Shown: positions 1 to 12,111, counted from the first letter of the stretch. The stretch: 64,000 bases of DNA from Megalonaias nervosa (GCA_016617855.1 JAECUM010009400.1:1-64000); one strand, 5' to 3'. Numbers and translations are program-made. Notes: a model not told the origin generated them from the letters alone.

Positions 1-1154
1 ATATATATATATATATATATATAATTGAAGTATGCTTTATTTCTTCGATTGTATAGATATATAGGTTATAGTATCCCCATATAGTAATTCTTTTCGAAAA
101 TTGACCGGAGTTTAGCATTTATTTATAAACGTTTTTTTTTTTTGCGTTTTAATTTAAGATTTAAGTTTAAATGAAAACGCATTTGCGGTGTAATCCAAAA
201 ATAAAAAATGACAGCTAGCAAACAAAACGTATGGTTTTGTATGTTGTCTGAGCAATATAGTGTATCTGTGATACAAATGGTTTTGTATGTTTTTGGTGTA
301 GTGTATTGTGATACAAATCCTTTTGTATGTTTTCTGATGAATGTTTTGTATCTGGGATATAAATGCGTCTTTTTGCTTCCTGTTCAAAGCTTAAACCAAG
401 AGGTAGTAAAATAAATAAGAGTAAAAGAGATTGGAAAGAACAAAGATGTTAATATTGTCTTGATAAAGACGTCTGAATAATTCATTCGTATAACGTTGGG
501 GAAGTTTATATTGAACGTAGTGAAAAAAGAGAAAGAAAAATGTGTTTATGTTCACCTGATGTTATGTATTATATGTCCATGTTCCATGCTTTCGGTTTTC
601 ATTGACTCCCCTGCTGATCCGTCTGCCTTATGCTAGTTAGTACCATAGCCCTGGGGGATCTACGCATTTTACTTCTCGTGACACGGATCCCTGTCCCCTT
701 GTTTTTGCGGGGTTTTGGGGGTTGTTGTTGTTTTATTTTGGGTTTGTTTTGTTATGTGCCTAAAAAAGGTAAAGGTTAGCATCTGATGTTAGTGTAGATT
801 TTGGATTTTGTTTGGCATTTCCCATTATTCCCTATACCTATTAGATGGTTATTGTGGTGTTATTGTGGTGTTATAAGTGCCTCTTCACCGATATTTATAC
901 CTATGTATTAGAGAACCAAGGTTTCTGTTTCTTAGAGGTGATATACATTTATAAAAGGAACACAGCAGAAAGTGTTTTCTCAAGGTGAGATATATGTTTA
1001 TTTATGTTTTTCCTTACTTTCAGGTCCTTCTTCGAGTCTCCTATCAGGATATATGGAGAATAGGGAAGAGCAGTACCATCCATAAGGGTATGATCTCCCG
1101 CTTTCCTTCGGTTAAAGGACTTGTGAGATTTTTTGTGAGGTTGTAGTACAAAAA

Positions 1155-1155
<1 letters not shown>
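1..1155. other. Gene-free stretch with (AT)n at the left edge
   Basis: Bases 1-24 are an (AT)n run cut by the window edge. The rest is AT-rich DNA. Short open frames here overlap on both strands and show no domain signature. The piece at 1,029-1,128 (starting TTTCAGGTCCTT) is related to another at 1,375-1,485 (TTTTAGGTCCTT), and an (AT)n run lies downstream of each, so they look like two copies of an interspersed repeat. I see no gene. Confidence 0.6.

Positions 1156-1222
<67 letters not shown>
1156..1222. repeat. (AT)n microsatellite
   Basis: About 66 bases of uninterrupted AT dinucleotides. The open frames through it translate as alternating Ile-Tyr and are not genes. Confidence 0.95.
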
Positions 1223-1226
<4 letters not shown>

Positions 1227-1585
1227 TAATATGTACTTTCTGCTCTGTTGCATTTCAATAAAGGTGCTATACACATATTTGTGGTTTGGATTATATGGCT
1301 ATATGTAGATGAATTGAAACTGAAAAATGTTTTTCTCTGAAACGAGTTATTTATTTATATTTTATTTCCTTTTAGGTCCTTGGAGCCCTAGTTGGATATA
1401 TAAGGAGTATGGAAACCAATGCGTACCAGGCGATACCATCCTGAAAGTATGACCCCTGGTCCCCTTCTCCTATAGAGGTCGTTCTTGGAAATTTCATCAT
1501 ATTTGTTCTAGTCCAAATTTTAAAATAAGTGGAAAATTACTGTGCCGTAAGAGACATCTAGAAATATTCTCATATCATATTAGTT

Positions 1586-2143
<558 letters not shown>

Positions 2144-2269
2144 GCTTTGCTGTTTGGAAGATAATATCCCCGCCCAGTTTTCCAGTCCTCCAGCAGTTTC
2201 AGAAGAGTTGTTTGATATCCATATCCTTTATCTAAAGGCAGATAGAAAACTATGAGAAAATGTTATCGA

Positions 2270-2622
2270 AATACAGTTGTTACATAGAAGCCTTTCAAAA
2301 TGTTGGAAGTGCAGGGTAACATCTTACTAGTCTGTAGTTGCCCTTATCCAAATGATCAGATTGTTTGTAAACTGGATTACCTGTGCTTCTTTAAGACGAT
2401 CTGGAAATGTCCCTTTGTCGATACAAGTATTAAAATGTTTGCTAATTTCTGAGCATAAAACTGGTGTGCGTAATTCAAGCAATTTAGATGGTATTTTGTC
2501 AACAACTGTAGAATTACTGGTATACAGCGTATCATAATTTGTTGAACTTGTTCATGCACTACTGATTTAAATTTGAGAGTTGGGTATTTTTCAGGTGGTT
2601 GATTGTCATGAGTAGCTTGCAC
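2270..2622 (-). pseudogene. LINE reverse transcriptase fragment (CR1/jockey-like)
   Basis: Minus-strand translation contains the region before RT motif 1: a stretch ending PVILQLLTKYHLNCLNYA, then a segment matching the usual 'fixed number of pieces of Ile/Pro-Lys-Leu-Leu' block, then KGHFQIVLKKHR. After a frame change comes VYKQSDHLDKGNYRLV, which corresponds to the conserved 'vipVyKkgdhldkgNYRPvs' block of CR1/jockey-type reverse transcriptases. The catalytic palm (FADD) is missing. The fragment is frame-broken and non-functional. The clade is a guess from the wording of the conserved block. Confidence 0.6.
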
Positions 2623-2879
2623 GCTGGTGTGAGTAGTTTGTGTTATCTATGACTTTATATGACCCAATATAAGGAGCTAATAAAAATCGAGACAAAACGC
2701 ATCATGAAATAATACTGAAAGCCTATGTAACGACCCAAGATCTAGAACAACACAGAACACGGCTTTCAAAGCTTGGAAAAAAAAGAAGAAAAGAGGAGAA
2801 AAAAAAAAAAAAAGAAAAAAAAAAGAAAGAAAACAAACTAAAATTGAACAATCTGTACTATATTCCTAGGAACTGGATT

Positions 2880-3195
2880 TCGAGACACAAACTGAAGCAG
2901 AATAAATCGCGGATGAGATCCGCGCTCTATCAGAGAAAGAATCCGAAGAGGAAAAGCAAGTAGAATAAACAAATAAGACTGAAATAAAATCTTGAGAAAT
3001 GGAGGAAACCGAAGAAACACTGGATGAGATATACTCTACATCATTGGAAGAACATGAAGAGGAAACAAGTACAAAAAGCAAGTAAGACAGAAAGAGAACC
3101 TTCATAGATGGAGTAAACAGAAGAAACACTCGATGAGATTCAAATCCTATCATAGGAGGATCCCGAAAAGGAAATGCAAGGACAACAAATAAATA
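2880..3195. repeat. Degenerate tandem repeat, about 110-bp unit
   Basis: Three diverged units start near 2,890, 3,010 and 3,118. They share the pattern GAAGAAACACT-GATGAGAT, then a pyrimidine-rich spacer, then GGAAGA-C--GAAGAGGAAA--CAAG. On the + strand the units read as acidic Glu-rich peptide with stops between them; on the minus strand they give the hydrophobic open frames seen here. They could be remains of a coding tandem repeat or simple purine-rich satellite. The stretch 2,750-2,830 just before is an A-rich tract. Confidence 0.5.
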
Positions 3196-4177
3196 AGTCG
3201 AAAGGAGAACATTCATGAGTGTAGGAATACATTTACTAATCTCAAATCCCTCATCATGTCAAAAGAGAAAACGACGAAGTACACCATCAGGAGAATGGTT
3301 ATCTAACCATGATATTGATGTAATTAATAACCGACACACAGAGGCCACCAAATAAAGAAGACAGCACTGCAATTATCAAAATGGTAATGTCCAAAAAGAT
3401 AATAACCATTGAGCAATATAGAGCAAAGAAACAACGGAACACGACAGCAAAACTGATACAGTATGGATAACGAAGAAAACAAAGGCAGAGAAAAAGTTGT
3501 CACACAAACAGATAGTGATAAAACCCAATTCGGTTCACCAAATAATGATGCAACAGCATACAAGGAAAATACCCTTAACACTACGAACACTAAAAATACC
3601 TCTTGCTGTAAAAATGTTTTGTAAGTGAAAAATCAATGTTTTATTTTCTTTACATAAGATAAACAATGTGTAAAAGAAATAATTATCATTTGGGAGAAGA
3701 GATCATGTACGGAAAAATATAAGGCCCGACATAGATAATAATTCCAAAATATTTACATACTCTTCGTTATGAAATTCACATGCAACAAATGTAATTGCAC
3801 AAAAGTACAGGTGAGTTGGGGATGGTACAATGATTGTTAAAAAATGGCTACACATTATATTAATAGTGATGCCCTATTTCTTTCAATAACGTTTCCTACA
3901 ACATTTAGTAGTAAGTGTGCGAAAGACTAACTTGACTAACTTACGATAGAAATTCCGTACCTTTTTGTCCACAGACTTCGATGGATTGTACAGCAAAATG
4001 GAGTCTGTTTGTAGTGAAATAAAATCCCAGTGACACATATAAATGATCCATTTAGTAGGAAGGGGAAGTGGATTTTGTATTAAAATTGTCCAAAATTGAA
4101 CATGAGCTGTTTTTTTCTGCACATACAGTTTGAAGATAGAACGGATTCTAGTTAGTCGTGAACAAAGCTGACAAGAC
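3196..4177. other. Gene-free stretch
   Basis: AT-rich DNA. The open frames present (for example 3,324-3,590 and 3,883-4,122 on the minus strand) have biased composition and no motif I recognise. I see nothing supportable. Confidence 0.5.
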
Positions 4178-4326
4178 CGCTCCGGCGACCAAAGTAGTTA
4201 GAGGGTCCGCTTCGGATGCGGGAAGTCGCTGGTTCGAACCCCGGTCAATTAATACCAAAGACTTATACAAATGATACTAACAGTTACCTCGCTTGGTGCT
4301 CAGCATTAAGAGGTTAAAACTCCAAA

Positions 4327-4373
<47 letters not shown>

Positions 4374-4440
4374 TGACTGCTGTTCCTGAACGAAGGACGG
4401 CCGTACTGGCCACAAGCCGCATTTTATAATGCAGACAGAT
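4178..4440 (+). mobile_element. tRNA-derived SINE, copy 1
   Basis: A pol III promoter-like head carries an A box (TAGTTAGAGGG, 4,195-4,205) and a perfect B box (GGTTCGAACCC, 4,231-4,241). It is followed by a body containing CCAAAGACTTATACAAATG and TCGCTTGGTGCTCAGCATTA. An internal (AC)n run occupies 4,328-4,369 and the tail includes GGACGGCCGTACTGGCCACA. The same body occurs inverted at 27,820-28,140, which proves a dispersed repeat. The body resembles a SINE I associate with bivalve and gastropod genomes; that attribution is from memory and unverified. Confidence 0.8.
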
Positions 4441-5389
4441 ACACAGTTATCAATGCATTTTGGTAATAATAATGACACAAGTTTTAGTCCCGAACATTAT
4501 GAAGATCCACAAAATGAATGGTCTTGAATATTCTCACATTCTCTGTTTATTGGTATTTCTGTAGATGCTGTACATATGTCTATACATCTTTTCTACTGAT
4601 AAAGTTTTCTATACTGTTTTAACTAATGAATCTCGAGTTTAAATCTCTGACCACTTTCTTCGTATCCTAATAATAGTTTCAAGGCAAAATGTAATACCTT
4701 GGTCTAATATTTCCCCTTTATGTCGACCACCAGTCACATTAAGCTGCCTACTTGTATCTTGCTTTCTAAAGCACCCCATGTATTTGCAAAAACCTACACT
4801 GTGCAACTATACAAACTGTAGAGTTCAACTATCATGTACAAAACAACATAAATAGCTATTATCACAGATACAGTATAATGTCACTTAATATCCACAAACA
4901 TGTATATAACTAATTGTACAAAACGATTAACGCTGGCATCGGGGTCCGACCGGTGGTTTACTGCAGAATGCCAATTTTGTTGTCATTTGGAGCGCGGGGC
5001 TTGGGTTAGCCCTAATCCTATCCCAAGCGCGGGTCCAAAGGCAATAGCCTTGATCATCTTGTCCTAAGGCCGGTCCTGATTTGAATCACAATTGCATTAG
5101 GGAAAGCGCATACCACAACTACAACAGTTATCATACTTACAGACCAATTCAATATATATCCTATTCATGCGTACGCGTAAGTTTTATTTAGGATATGTAG
5201 TTAGTGGCAACTATTTTTCATTATATTTAAACGTTTATTAGGAACAAAGGACCGCTGTCACCCGAAGATATACACCTTCGTGGATTAATATTTAGAGAAC
5301 TACATTTGTTGAAAGAAGAGAGGAAAATAAGTAAAATGAAAACAAGTGTTTAACTATATGGTCTTAAACTAAGGAACAAAAAAATCAAA
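4441..5389. other. Gene-free stretch
   Basis: No coding signal. A locally GC-rich patch at 4,925-5,090 stands out from the AT-rich surroundings and contains the short dyad CTTGGG...CCCAAG. It may be a fragment of another tRNA-derived or structured repeat, but I cannot name it. Confidence 0.4.
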
Positions 5390-5955
5390 ACCAAAACATT
5401 TAGCAAAATTATACAAATAATGTATTTCCCTAGAATACAAAGCGAAACTTTAAAAGGAATTTACAGTACAGTATTGTGAAATGAATCTAAAGTTCGATCA
5501 CAAGTCCACAGGTATTGAGTGTTCCAAATGAATTTCAGCGGTGTTGCAAACGAAATCCAATCTTGAAAGACCTGGTATAATAATAGCCTTGAATGTACCG
5601 ATCATGGTTTTGATGTATCACAATTATATACTCATGTATGTCTTTAAATGTCTCGTCTCTAATCCCAAAATAATGTTTCAGTCCAAAAGTTAATTAGCTC
5701 TTTGCAATTTCAATGATTATTATTTGAAATAAATGATTCCGCTCAAACTATATGTGAACACAACAGTAAAAACCTCGACACACCAAAATTAAAAGAGGAA
5801 TGAATAATGTTGTTGATCTCCACCTTATATATGTCCCACTTGACATGTCGCAATAGTACTTTTGAAAAAATTCAATCATATTTGATAGCAAAATTACACC
5901 AAACTGTAAACAAGTTCATTTCTAGAAACATCTAAGGTCAATGCTAACTGTGACC
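5390..5955 (-). mobile_element. Solo LTR, gypsy family of this window (minus)
   Basis: This segment reads as the reverse of the LTR 3' half found at 6,380-6,492: a run matching CATTTAGCAAAATTATACAA, ATGTATTTCCCTAGAATAC and AATTTACAGTACAGTATTGTG. Equivalent minus-strand copies lie at 26,309-26,870 and 28,510-29,200, sharing the order of the blocks TTTAACAAAT-ATTTATTTC, GTGAATTAAATCCCAAATA and CACAAGTCCA. No internal retrotransposon sequence is attached on its left. It abuts the + strand element on its right in head-to-head orientation. Confidence 0.55.
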
Positions 5956-6492
5956 TGAGGTCAAGTAGAAAATTAAATAATCTTGTGATTGGGAGGATTT
6001 AGTCAGTCGTGCTGTAATATCAAGCACTTTCAAGTTGTATTATGTTGTTACCAGCTGGGTTGAATTTTATTTTCTTGAAATTATTGAATTCAAGTGATTA
6101 TTTTCTCTCGAAATACAAAACTGCTCCGATACAATTCTTGGATAAAGACATTCACTGGAATTTATACTGAATTCAAACCTGGAATTATATTACTGTAATT
6201 CAACAAAAGATTGTTGACACATCAGCACTCCATAAGCTTTAACAGACACGTCATCGCCTTTAGTTTTGGATCTCTTCGGGACTTGTGCTGGAATTTATTC
6301 AGGACTTTAAATTATTCGGGCTTGTGTCGGTAATTCTTGGATTATTTTGGGACTTAATTCGCAATACCGTAAGTTTCTTCTCTCATTTTCACGTTGCATT
6401 CTCAGGAAATAAATTATATTTGTTAAATTTTACAAAGCTTGTTGTCTTTCACTCCTTTTTGTTAGTTATTTTAAGAGCATATACTCGTAACA
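5956..6492 (+). mobile_element. 5' LTR of gypsy copy 1
   Basis: The LTR ends in CTCGTAACA at 6,484-6,492. The block GGAAATAAATTATATTTGTTA with TTTACAAAGCTTGTTGTCTTTC near the end is repeated in the solo LTR at 25,411-26,308 and, inverted, at 17,407-18,000. The exact left end is not clear because the neighbouring minus-strand LTR is homologous and diverged. It would hold the promoter and polyadenylation signal of the retrotransposon. Confidence 0.6.
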
Positions 6493-6498
6493 GAAAAT

Positions 6499-6516
6499 TA
6501 GGGACTCGTCCGTGAT
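6499..6516 (+). promoter_or_regulatory. Primer binding site, tRNA-Pro-like
   Basis: TAGGGACTCGTCCGTGAT lies a few bases after the LTR end. It differs at three of 18 positions from the tRNA-Pro primer binding site used by many retroelements (TGGGGGCTCGTCCGGGAT). Related sites sit at the same place in copy 2 (inverted, about 17,389-17,406) and copy 3 (inverted, about 25,354-25,372), supporting its role in priming minus-strand DNA synthesis. Confidence 0.7.
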
Positions 6517-6846
6517 ACGAATTTTGCTAAAATATTTCAGAAAACTTTGTTTTTGAAATATAAATTCCCCTAGGTTTAGGACATTTAAAATCGCAAGTAT
6601 TATTTCACATTTTAGAAATCTTTAGTGAAATCAGCAAGCTTTTAACAATCTCATCTAAAGTGGAGATCTTTATTTCAAATCCGATCCAGGAGCAGTTAGA
6701 CTCCTTATAAAAAGATGATTTACTTCAGCTTGCCGGAAAATATGATCTTTCTGATGCAAAAGCTTCTTTAACAAAGCAAGAAATAAAAAACATTGAGGTC
6801 CAATATTTTGCAGAAAACAGAGTTTTTGGATTAAAGTGCTATTGAT

Positions 6847-8233
6847 TTGATTAGTAAGTCTGTATTAGACTCTAATATAAAAGTAAAGGAATTAAAATAT
6901 AAGATGGAATTAGAGTTAAGAAGGCTTGAGCTTCAAGAAAGACAGATGCAATTAGAGAAAAAGGAAAGAGAGAGGAAAATACAGTTGCAGAAAGAAGAGA
7001 GAGAAAGAGAGAGACAAAATGCAGTTACGGAAAGAACAAAAAACAAATGCAAATTTTGGAGAAAGAGGAGAGAGAAACAAATGCAATTGGGCAAAGAGGA
7101 AAGAGAGAGACAAACGCAAATGCAAAAACAAGTAAAAGACAGAGAATTGCAGAGAGAAAGAGAGAAGAAAGGGAATATAAATTTAGATTAAAAGAATTAG
7201 AGCTGACAAAGTAAAAGCACATCACCAATTTACATACAAATTCAAGTTTTGATGTTACTAAGAATATTAGCTTAGTACCCCCTTTAGAGCCAAAGAAGTA
7301 GATAAATATTTTCCTCATTTTGAAAATTTGCTGAAAATTCGAAAGGGCCAAGAGAGCATTGGACTATATTATTAGAGAGTGCACTCTTTGGCAAAGCCCG
7401 AGACATCCATGCTTCCCTATCAGTACAGAAAAGTGCCCATCATCTCGTTAACGAATGCATCTTAAAGAGTTATGAGTTAGTCCGTGAGGCTAATCAACAA
7501 AAATTCAGGAACTATAAAAAGAAGCTGGACAAATTGATGTCGAATTTGCAAGAGAAAAAGAGCAATTATTTGATTGGTGGTGTTTGGCTAAGAAAGTTGA
7601 TCAAGATTATGAAAATCTGAGACAACTCATACTACTTGAAGAATTTAAGAATTGCGTCCATATTGTCGTTAAGGCTTATCTTGATGACCATAAGGTCGAA
7701 AACTTAGAAAATGCTGCTCGAACTGCTGACGAGTATTCCCCAGCTCATAAAATTTCTTTTGTAAGTAAGTCTTCCACTCAGCAGTCGTCTGGTAAAAAAA
7801 AATATTTCAGCCTAATAAAAGCCCTTCGAAATTTCAATCTGGCACAACTTTGGGAAATCACGTTTTTGATAGGATTTATCAGAAGTCATCTCGTCCTACG
7901 TGTACCTATTGCAAGAAGAAAGGACACGTTATTTCTGATTACTATAAATTGAAAAATAAGCGTCAGAATCAAGACAGACATATTCCAAATCCTTGTATTT
8001 CTAAGAGATCAAGGCCACGGTCATTTATTGAAAGCAATACATTTGTTGGGTCAAATAAACCCCAGTCTGATTTTATTATGAAGAAATATGAACCGTTCAT
8101 GTTGAAGGGTCCTATATCACTCTTGGGTGATTCGGCCTGTCCTATCCATATTAAGATTTTAAGGGGACACAGGAGCTTCAAAGAGTCTTTTATTATCAGG
8201 TACTTTGCCTTTTTTTCAGAAGTCATCTTCTAA
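6847..8233 (+). pseudogene. gag: gypsy copy 1 gag, broken
   Basis: Gag would form the retrotransposon particle. The N-terminal part (6,847-7,191) is a highly charged Glu/Lys/Arg/Gln coiled-coil-like region. A middle part with the block FDVTKNI follows near 7,240. The C-terminal part (7,850-8,233) carries a zinc-knuckle CTYCKKKGHVISDYYKLK in which the last Cys of C-x2-C-x4-H-x4-C has become Tyr. At least three frame changes or stops separate the parts. The inverted copy at 15,9xx-17,060 carries the same blocks, with FDVTKNIRLVPPFRAKEVEK intact in one frame. This confirms the identification and shows that both copies are dead. Confidence 0.75.
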
Positions 8234-8884
8234 TGAGAGTGTTGTTCTTCTTCAGGGAGCAGAGTGTGGTTTTGTTAATGTTCCTCTCCATTATGTAAAT
8301 TTGTCATCAGATTTAGTCTCAGCACCCGTGAAAGGCGGAACATTGTTTTCTTTACCCATTTAGGGCGTTCATTTATTAATAGGCAATGGCCTAGCTGGAG
8401 ATAAAGTTGTGGTTAATTCACTTGTAACTGACAAGCCTTGTTTGGATCAGAAAGTCAATCCTATTGAAAAAGAATTCCCTGATTTATACCCAGCTTGTGC
8501 AGTTACTTGAGCTGTGGCAAAATGAAAGCTCTTGAGAATGATGTTGATCAGGATTTTATTCCTTTAGCTGACACATGTATTGGACAGGCTTTTGATGAGG
8601 TCACTTTCACTCCTTGTTTTGATCAATCAAAGGGTAATGGTCACAGTGATCCTCTTTCAGCTACTCATTCTCTTTATTCTAATGAGGGTGAAAAAAACAA
8701 GAATCACTTGTCGTCAAACAGGAAGAAGATCCTGAGATCTCCTGTTTGTTTCAAAGGACCATTAGATAAACTGAAGAAACAGAAGTACCTGTTTGATATT
8801 TCATTAAAAATGGAATTCTTATGAGAAAATGAAGATCACCGGTTCCTGCTGGTGACGAGCGGTCAATGAACTATCAAATTGTAA
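8234..8884 (+). pseudogene. gypsy copy 1 protease and protease-integrase linker
   Basis: Reading through several stops, the frame contains GPISLLGDSACPIHIKILR (8,107 onward), followed by LLQGAECGFVNVPLHYVNL and HLLIGNGLAGDKVVVNSLV. The last block resembles the 'vLGNDLAGgKV' stretch that follows the aspartic protease in some gypsy-type Pol proteins. The usual DTGA protease active site is not recognisable. An acidic linker frame (8,495-8,824) follows. It is interrupted at 8,897 by the LINE insertion; integrase resumes at 12,994. Confidence 0.6.
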
Positions 8885-8896
8885 TTCCAAAATCAT
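8885..8896. repeat. Target-site duplication of the LINE, left copy
   Basis: TTCCAAAATCAT here is repeated exactly at 12,982-12,993. The two copies bound the LINE perfectly, and the gypsy reading resumes after the right copy. Confidence 0.9.
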
Positions 8897-8950
8897 GATG
8901 ATGATGATGTTCGTCCATTGGTGTCGATGAGGACCATTTATGTCAGAGAT

Positions 8951-9619
8951 TCACTTGGGGTGGGTCCGGAGATGGCTAATCAGTCCAATCCGGGCCCGGA
9001 AGAGTTTGTTGCAGTGGGGACAAGGATGTGCAGGTTGCTGACTGGGAGATGCAGAAGTGTTGTTCCTGGATTTGCACAGAGCACGTTTTTTAGCTGCGTT
9101 CGCCAGACGTTTCTGCTCAAAGGCTGCCGCACCGGTATTGATTTGACTGAGCCAAGCAGATTGATCAGCAGCGACACTCTCCCAGCTGTCAGGGTCAATG
9201 CCAAAATTCTTCAGCGATGCCTTGAGGGTGTCCTTGTACCTCTTCTGTTGACCACCGTGAGATCTCTTGCCTTTCTGTAGCTCTCCATAGAACATCTTCT
9301 TGGGTAGGCGTTCTTCCGGCATGCGGACAACATGGCCAGCCCATCGGAGTTGTGCCTTGCACAGCATGGTGTGGATGCTTGTCATGCCGGCCTGGGTGAG
9401 CACCTCTGTGTTTGGTACCTTATTCTGCCATCTGATCTTCAGTAGTTTTCTCAGGGAGCTCAGGTGGAAGTGGTTCAATTTTTTTAACATGGCGGCTATA
9501 CACAGTCCAGGTTTCGCAAGCATAGAGAAGGGTGGGGAGAACAACTGCTGAGTAGACTTTGAGTTTGGTGGCAAGCTTGATTCCTCTCCTATCCCATACA
9601 TTTGAGCGGAGTCTGCCAA
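8951..9619 (-). pseudogene. LINE ORF: C-terminal part with C2H2 zinc finger
   Basis: This frame joins the RT after a frame change near 9,480. It contains LRKLLKIRWQNKVPNTEVL and LRWAGHVVRMPEERLPKKM, the usual post-RT block of this LINE type. It ends in a single C2H2 finger, CPHCNKLFRARIG...HLRTH (C-x2-C-x12-H-x3-H), with all four zinc ligands intact. The finger presumably contributes nucleic-acid binding. The stop at 8,951 is followed by about 50 bases of 3' UTR and the (CAT)n tail. Confidence 0.85.
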
Positions 9620-10714
9620 ATGTTACGCTGGCTTTGGCAATCCTGGTGTTGATCTCGTCGTCTATGTGGACTGCTTGTGATAGGGTGCTGCCGAAGTATG
9701 TGAATCTGTCCACATTTTTGAGCTTTTGGCCATTGACAGTGATGGATGGTTCCAGATAGTCTTTTCCAGGAGCTGACTGATGCAGAACCTCGGTCTCGCT
9801 GGTGGAGATGGTGAGTCCGAAGTTGATGCACGCTGTGGAAAAGAGGTCCATGCTCTGTTGCATGCCTGCTTCCGTGCTGGAGTTGAGGGCACAGTCATCT
9901 GCAAACAGGAAGTCACGAATGTTTTCAACTTGGACTTTGGTTTTGGCTTGAAGCCTCCTAAGGTTGAAGAACTTCCCATCCAGACGGTATCGGAGACCGA
10001 CTCCCACATCATTGTCCCTGAAAGCGTCCATAAGCATGGCGAAGAACATGAGGCTGAAGAGAGTAGGGGGTAAGACACATCCTTGTTTCACACCATTCGT
10101 AACGTCAAAGGGTTCGGAATAATTACCTGATCCTGGACTCTGGCAAGCATGCCATCATGAAATTGCTTCACCATTTCAATGAAGACTTCCGGACATCCAA
10201 ATTTGGCCATGATTTTCCAAAGGCCTTCCCGGCTGACCGTGTCGAATGCCTTAGTCAGGTCCACGAAGGTGGTGTATAGCTGGACATTTTGTTCCTGACA
10301 CTTTTCTTGCATCTGCCTGGCAGCAAAGATCATGTCGATGGTGCCACACTTCTTTCTGAAGCCACACTGAATTTCTGGTAGTAGGCCATGATCAAGGTGC
10401 TCTGTGAGTCTGTTCAGTAGAAGCCTGGCGAGGACCTTGCCTACGATGCAGAGTAGAGAGATTCCTCTGTGGTTGTCGCAGGATTGGCGATTTCCTTTGC
10501 GTTTGTAAATGTGGATGATGGATGCATCTTTGAATTCCTGGGGTATGCGTTTCTGCTTCCACATCCCACAAAACATCTCCTTTAGTCTTTCCACTAGCTT
10601 GGGCCCACCAGACTTGAAGATCTCAGTTGGGATGGAGTCTGCTCCTAAAGCTTTCCCACTAGACAGGAGTTCAATGGCCTTGTGAGTTTCCAGCACTGTT
10701 GGAGGGTCAGTCAA
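9420..10714 (-). pseudogene. LINE ORF: reverse transcriptase, frame-broken
   Basis: Reverse transcriptase that would copy the LINE RNA at the nicked target. The first frame (10,088-10,714) has ALGADSIPTEIFK, IIHIYKRKGNRQSCDNHRGI, CGFRKKCGTIDMIFA and FVDLTKAFDTVSREGLW (first catalytic Asp). A frame change near 10,090 leads to MKQGCVLPPTLFSLMF and FLFADDCAL, the YADD-type active site as FADD. The thumb-like part includes LKNVDRFTYFGSTLSQ and LPTLLYACETWTVYSRH. All RT motifs are present in order. Only the frame changes (near 10,714, 10,090 and about 9,480) make it inactive as a single polypeptide. Confidence 0.85.
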
Positions 10715-12111
10715 TCTTCGTTGATCTCCACCTGTGGTAGGCTCTTGATCGCTTCATCGTTGATGGAAGAGGGTCTGTTGAGGACACCGTCAAAGTGTTC
10801 CGCCCAGCGCTCCATTATCTTCTCCTTCTCGGTTTTGAGAGTGCTGCCATTGGAGCTCAAGAGGGGGGCTGTGCCTGATGTTACTGTGCCATAAACATCA
10901 CGAACAGCACTATAGAAATTTTTCATGTCATGTCTGTCGGCAAAAGACTGAATATCATCAGCCTTTCGGCTCAGCCATGTGTCCTGCATCTCGTGCAGTT
11001 TCTTCTGCACAGCTTGGCGGACTCTGCTGAAGGCATCTTTCTTTGCAGCGGACTTTGTGTCGATGCTGAACGCACGGTGGATACGGTGCTTCTCCTCTAG
11101 CAGGGACTGTATTTCTTCACAGTTCCCGTCAAACCAGTCCTGGTACTTTCGCACAGTGATGCAAAGGGTTTCAGATGCAGTAGAGTACACCAGCTGTTTG
11201 AAGGCTGCCCAACATTGCTCTTTGTCATTGGTATCAGAGTCTGTGGTTTCTAGCTGGCTTGTCAGATCTTCAGACAGAGCTTGCTCAGCGTTGAAGTCTT
11301 TCAGCCTGGAGACGTTGAGGCGTTTTGGGACTTTGATTCCCTGTGGGCGTCTGGTAGGTTGAATTCTAAGATTCATCTTGGATATCAGTAGCTTGTGGTC
11401 TGTCCAGCAGTCAGCACCACACACGGCCTTGGTCACATGGACATCCTGCCTGTCACTCCTACGGACTAAGATGTAGTCGATCAGATGCCAATGCTTAGAC
11501 CGTGGGTGCATCCAAGTTGTTTTGTTACGGTTGGGCAGACGGAAGACGGTGCTTGTGATCAGGAGATCATATGTTACGCACATCCTCAAGAGCAGATGTC
11601 CATTGCTGTTGCACTTGCCAATGCCATGTCTACCAATACCTCCCTCCCACGAGATATGGTCCGCGCCAACTCGGGCGTTAAAATCATGAAGAATGATCAG
11701 TTTATCTGACTTTGGTACTGAAGCGATCAGAGCTTCCAGATCCTGGTAGAACTTGTCTTTGACTTCCTCCGAGTTGGTCATGCTTGGTGCATAGACACTA
11801 ATGAGTGTGGCTTGCTTTTTTCCAGGTAAGGGTAGCTTCAGCATCATTAGCAGGTCATTAATTCCCTTTGGTAAGCTGGAGAGCTTATTCACCAGACTCG
11901 TCTGGACAGCGAAACCAACTCCAGATTCACGGCGTTCATCGGTGCCACGTCCACTCCAGAAAAAGGTGTAGCCAGCTCCGACTTCAGTCAACTGGCCCTC
12001 GTCGGCCAAGCGAGTTTCACTCAGGGCTGCTATCTCTATCCTGTAGCGAGCAAGTTCTCTTGCAATCAAGGCAGTTCTTCTTTCTGGTCTGTCAGCCTCT
12101 GCACGATCCAA
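10711..12111 (-). CDS. LINE ORF: endonuclease domain
   Basis: This 466-residue frame is an endonuclease/exonuclease/phosphatase fold protein that nicks target DNA to start target-primed reverse transcription. Visible signatures: IAALSETRL near the start (metal-binding Glu), LISVYAPSM, then LIILHDFNARVG (the usual GDFNARVG with Gly changed to His), and C-terminal WTDHKLLISKMNL with the catalytic Asp-His pair. After about residue 270 comes a linker with LLEEKHRIHRAF and the start of the RT region. The frame breaks at 10,711-10,714, where the RT frame takes over. Proteins of this class are often mis-annotated as craniofacial development protein 2-like. Confidence 0.85.
   Translation of the reverse strand: MDRAEADRPERRTALIARELARYRIEIAALSETRLADEGQLTEVGAGYTFFWSGRGTDERRESGVGFAVQTSLVNKLSSLPKGINDLLMMLKLPLPGKKQATLISVYAPSMTNSEEVKDKFYQDLEALIASVPKSDKLIILHDFNARVGADHISWEGGIGRHGIGKCNSNGHLLLRMCVTYDLLITSTVFRLPNRNKTTWMHPRSKHWHLIDYILVRRSDRQDVHVTKAVCGADCWTDHKLLISKMNLRIQPTRRPQGIKVPKRLNVSRLKDFNAEQALSEDLTSQLETTDSDTNDKEQCWAAFKQLVYSTASETLCITVRKYQDWFDGNCEEIQSLLEEKHRIHRAFSIDTKSAAKKDAFSRVRQAVQKKLHEMQDTWLSRKADDIQSFADRHDMKNFYSAVRDVYGTVTSGTAPLLSSNGSTLKTEKEKIMERWAEHFDGVLNRPSSINDEAIKSLPQVEINED

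Noticed and set aside
1044..1274. Open frame with an Ile-Tyr repeat (and the similar frames at 26,881-27,158)
   Set aside because: Pure translation of an (AT)n microsatellite; both strands are open, which is expected for such repeats.
2838..3590. Hydrophobic minus-strand frames suggesting membrane proteins
   Set aside because: Antisense of purine-rich degenerate tandem repeats; no conserved motif and no consistent frame.
9780..10073. + strand open frames through the LINE (also 10,979-11,362 and 11,868-12,143)
   Set aside because: Antisense shadows of the endonuclease and reverse transcriptase coding region.
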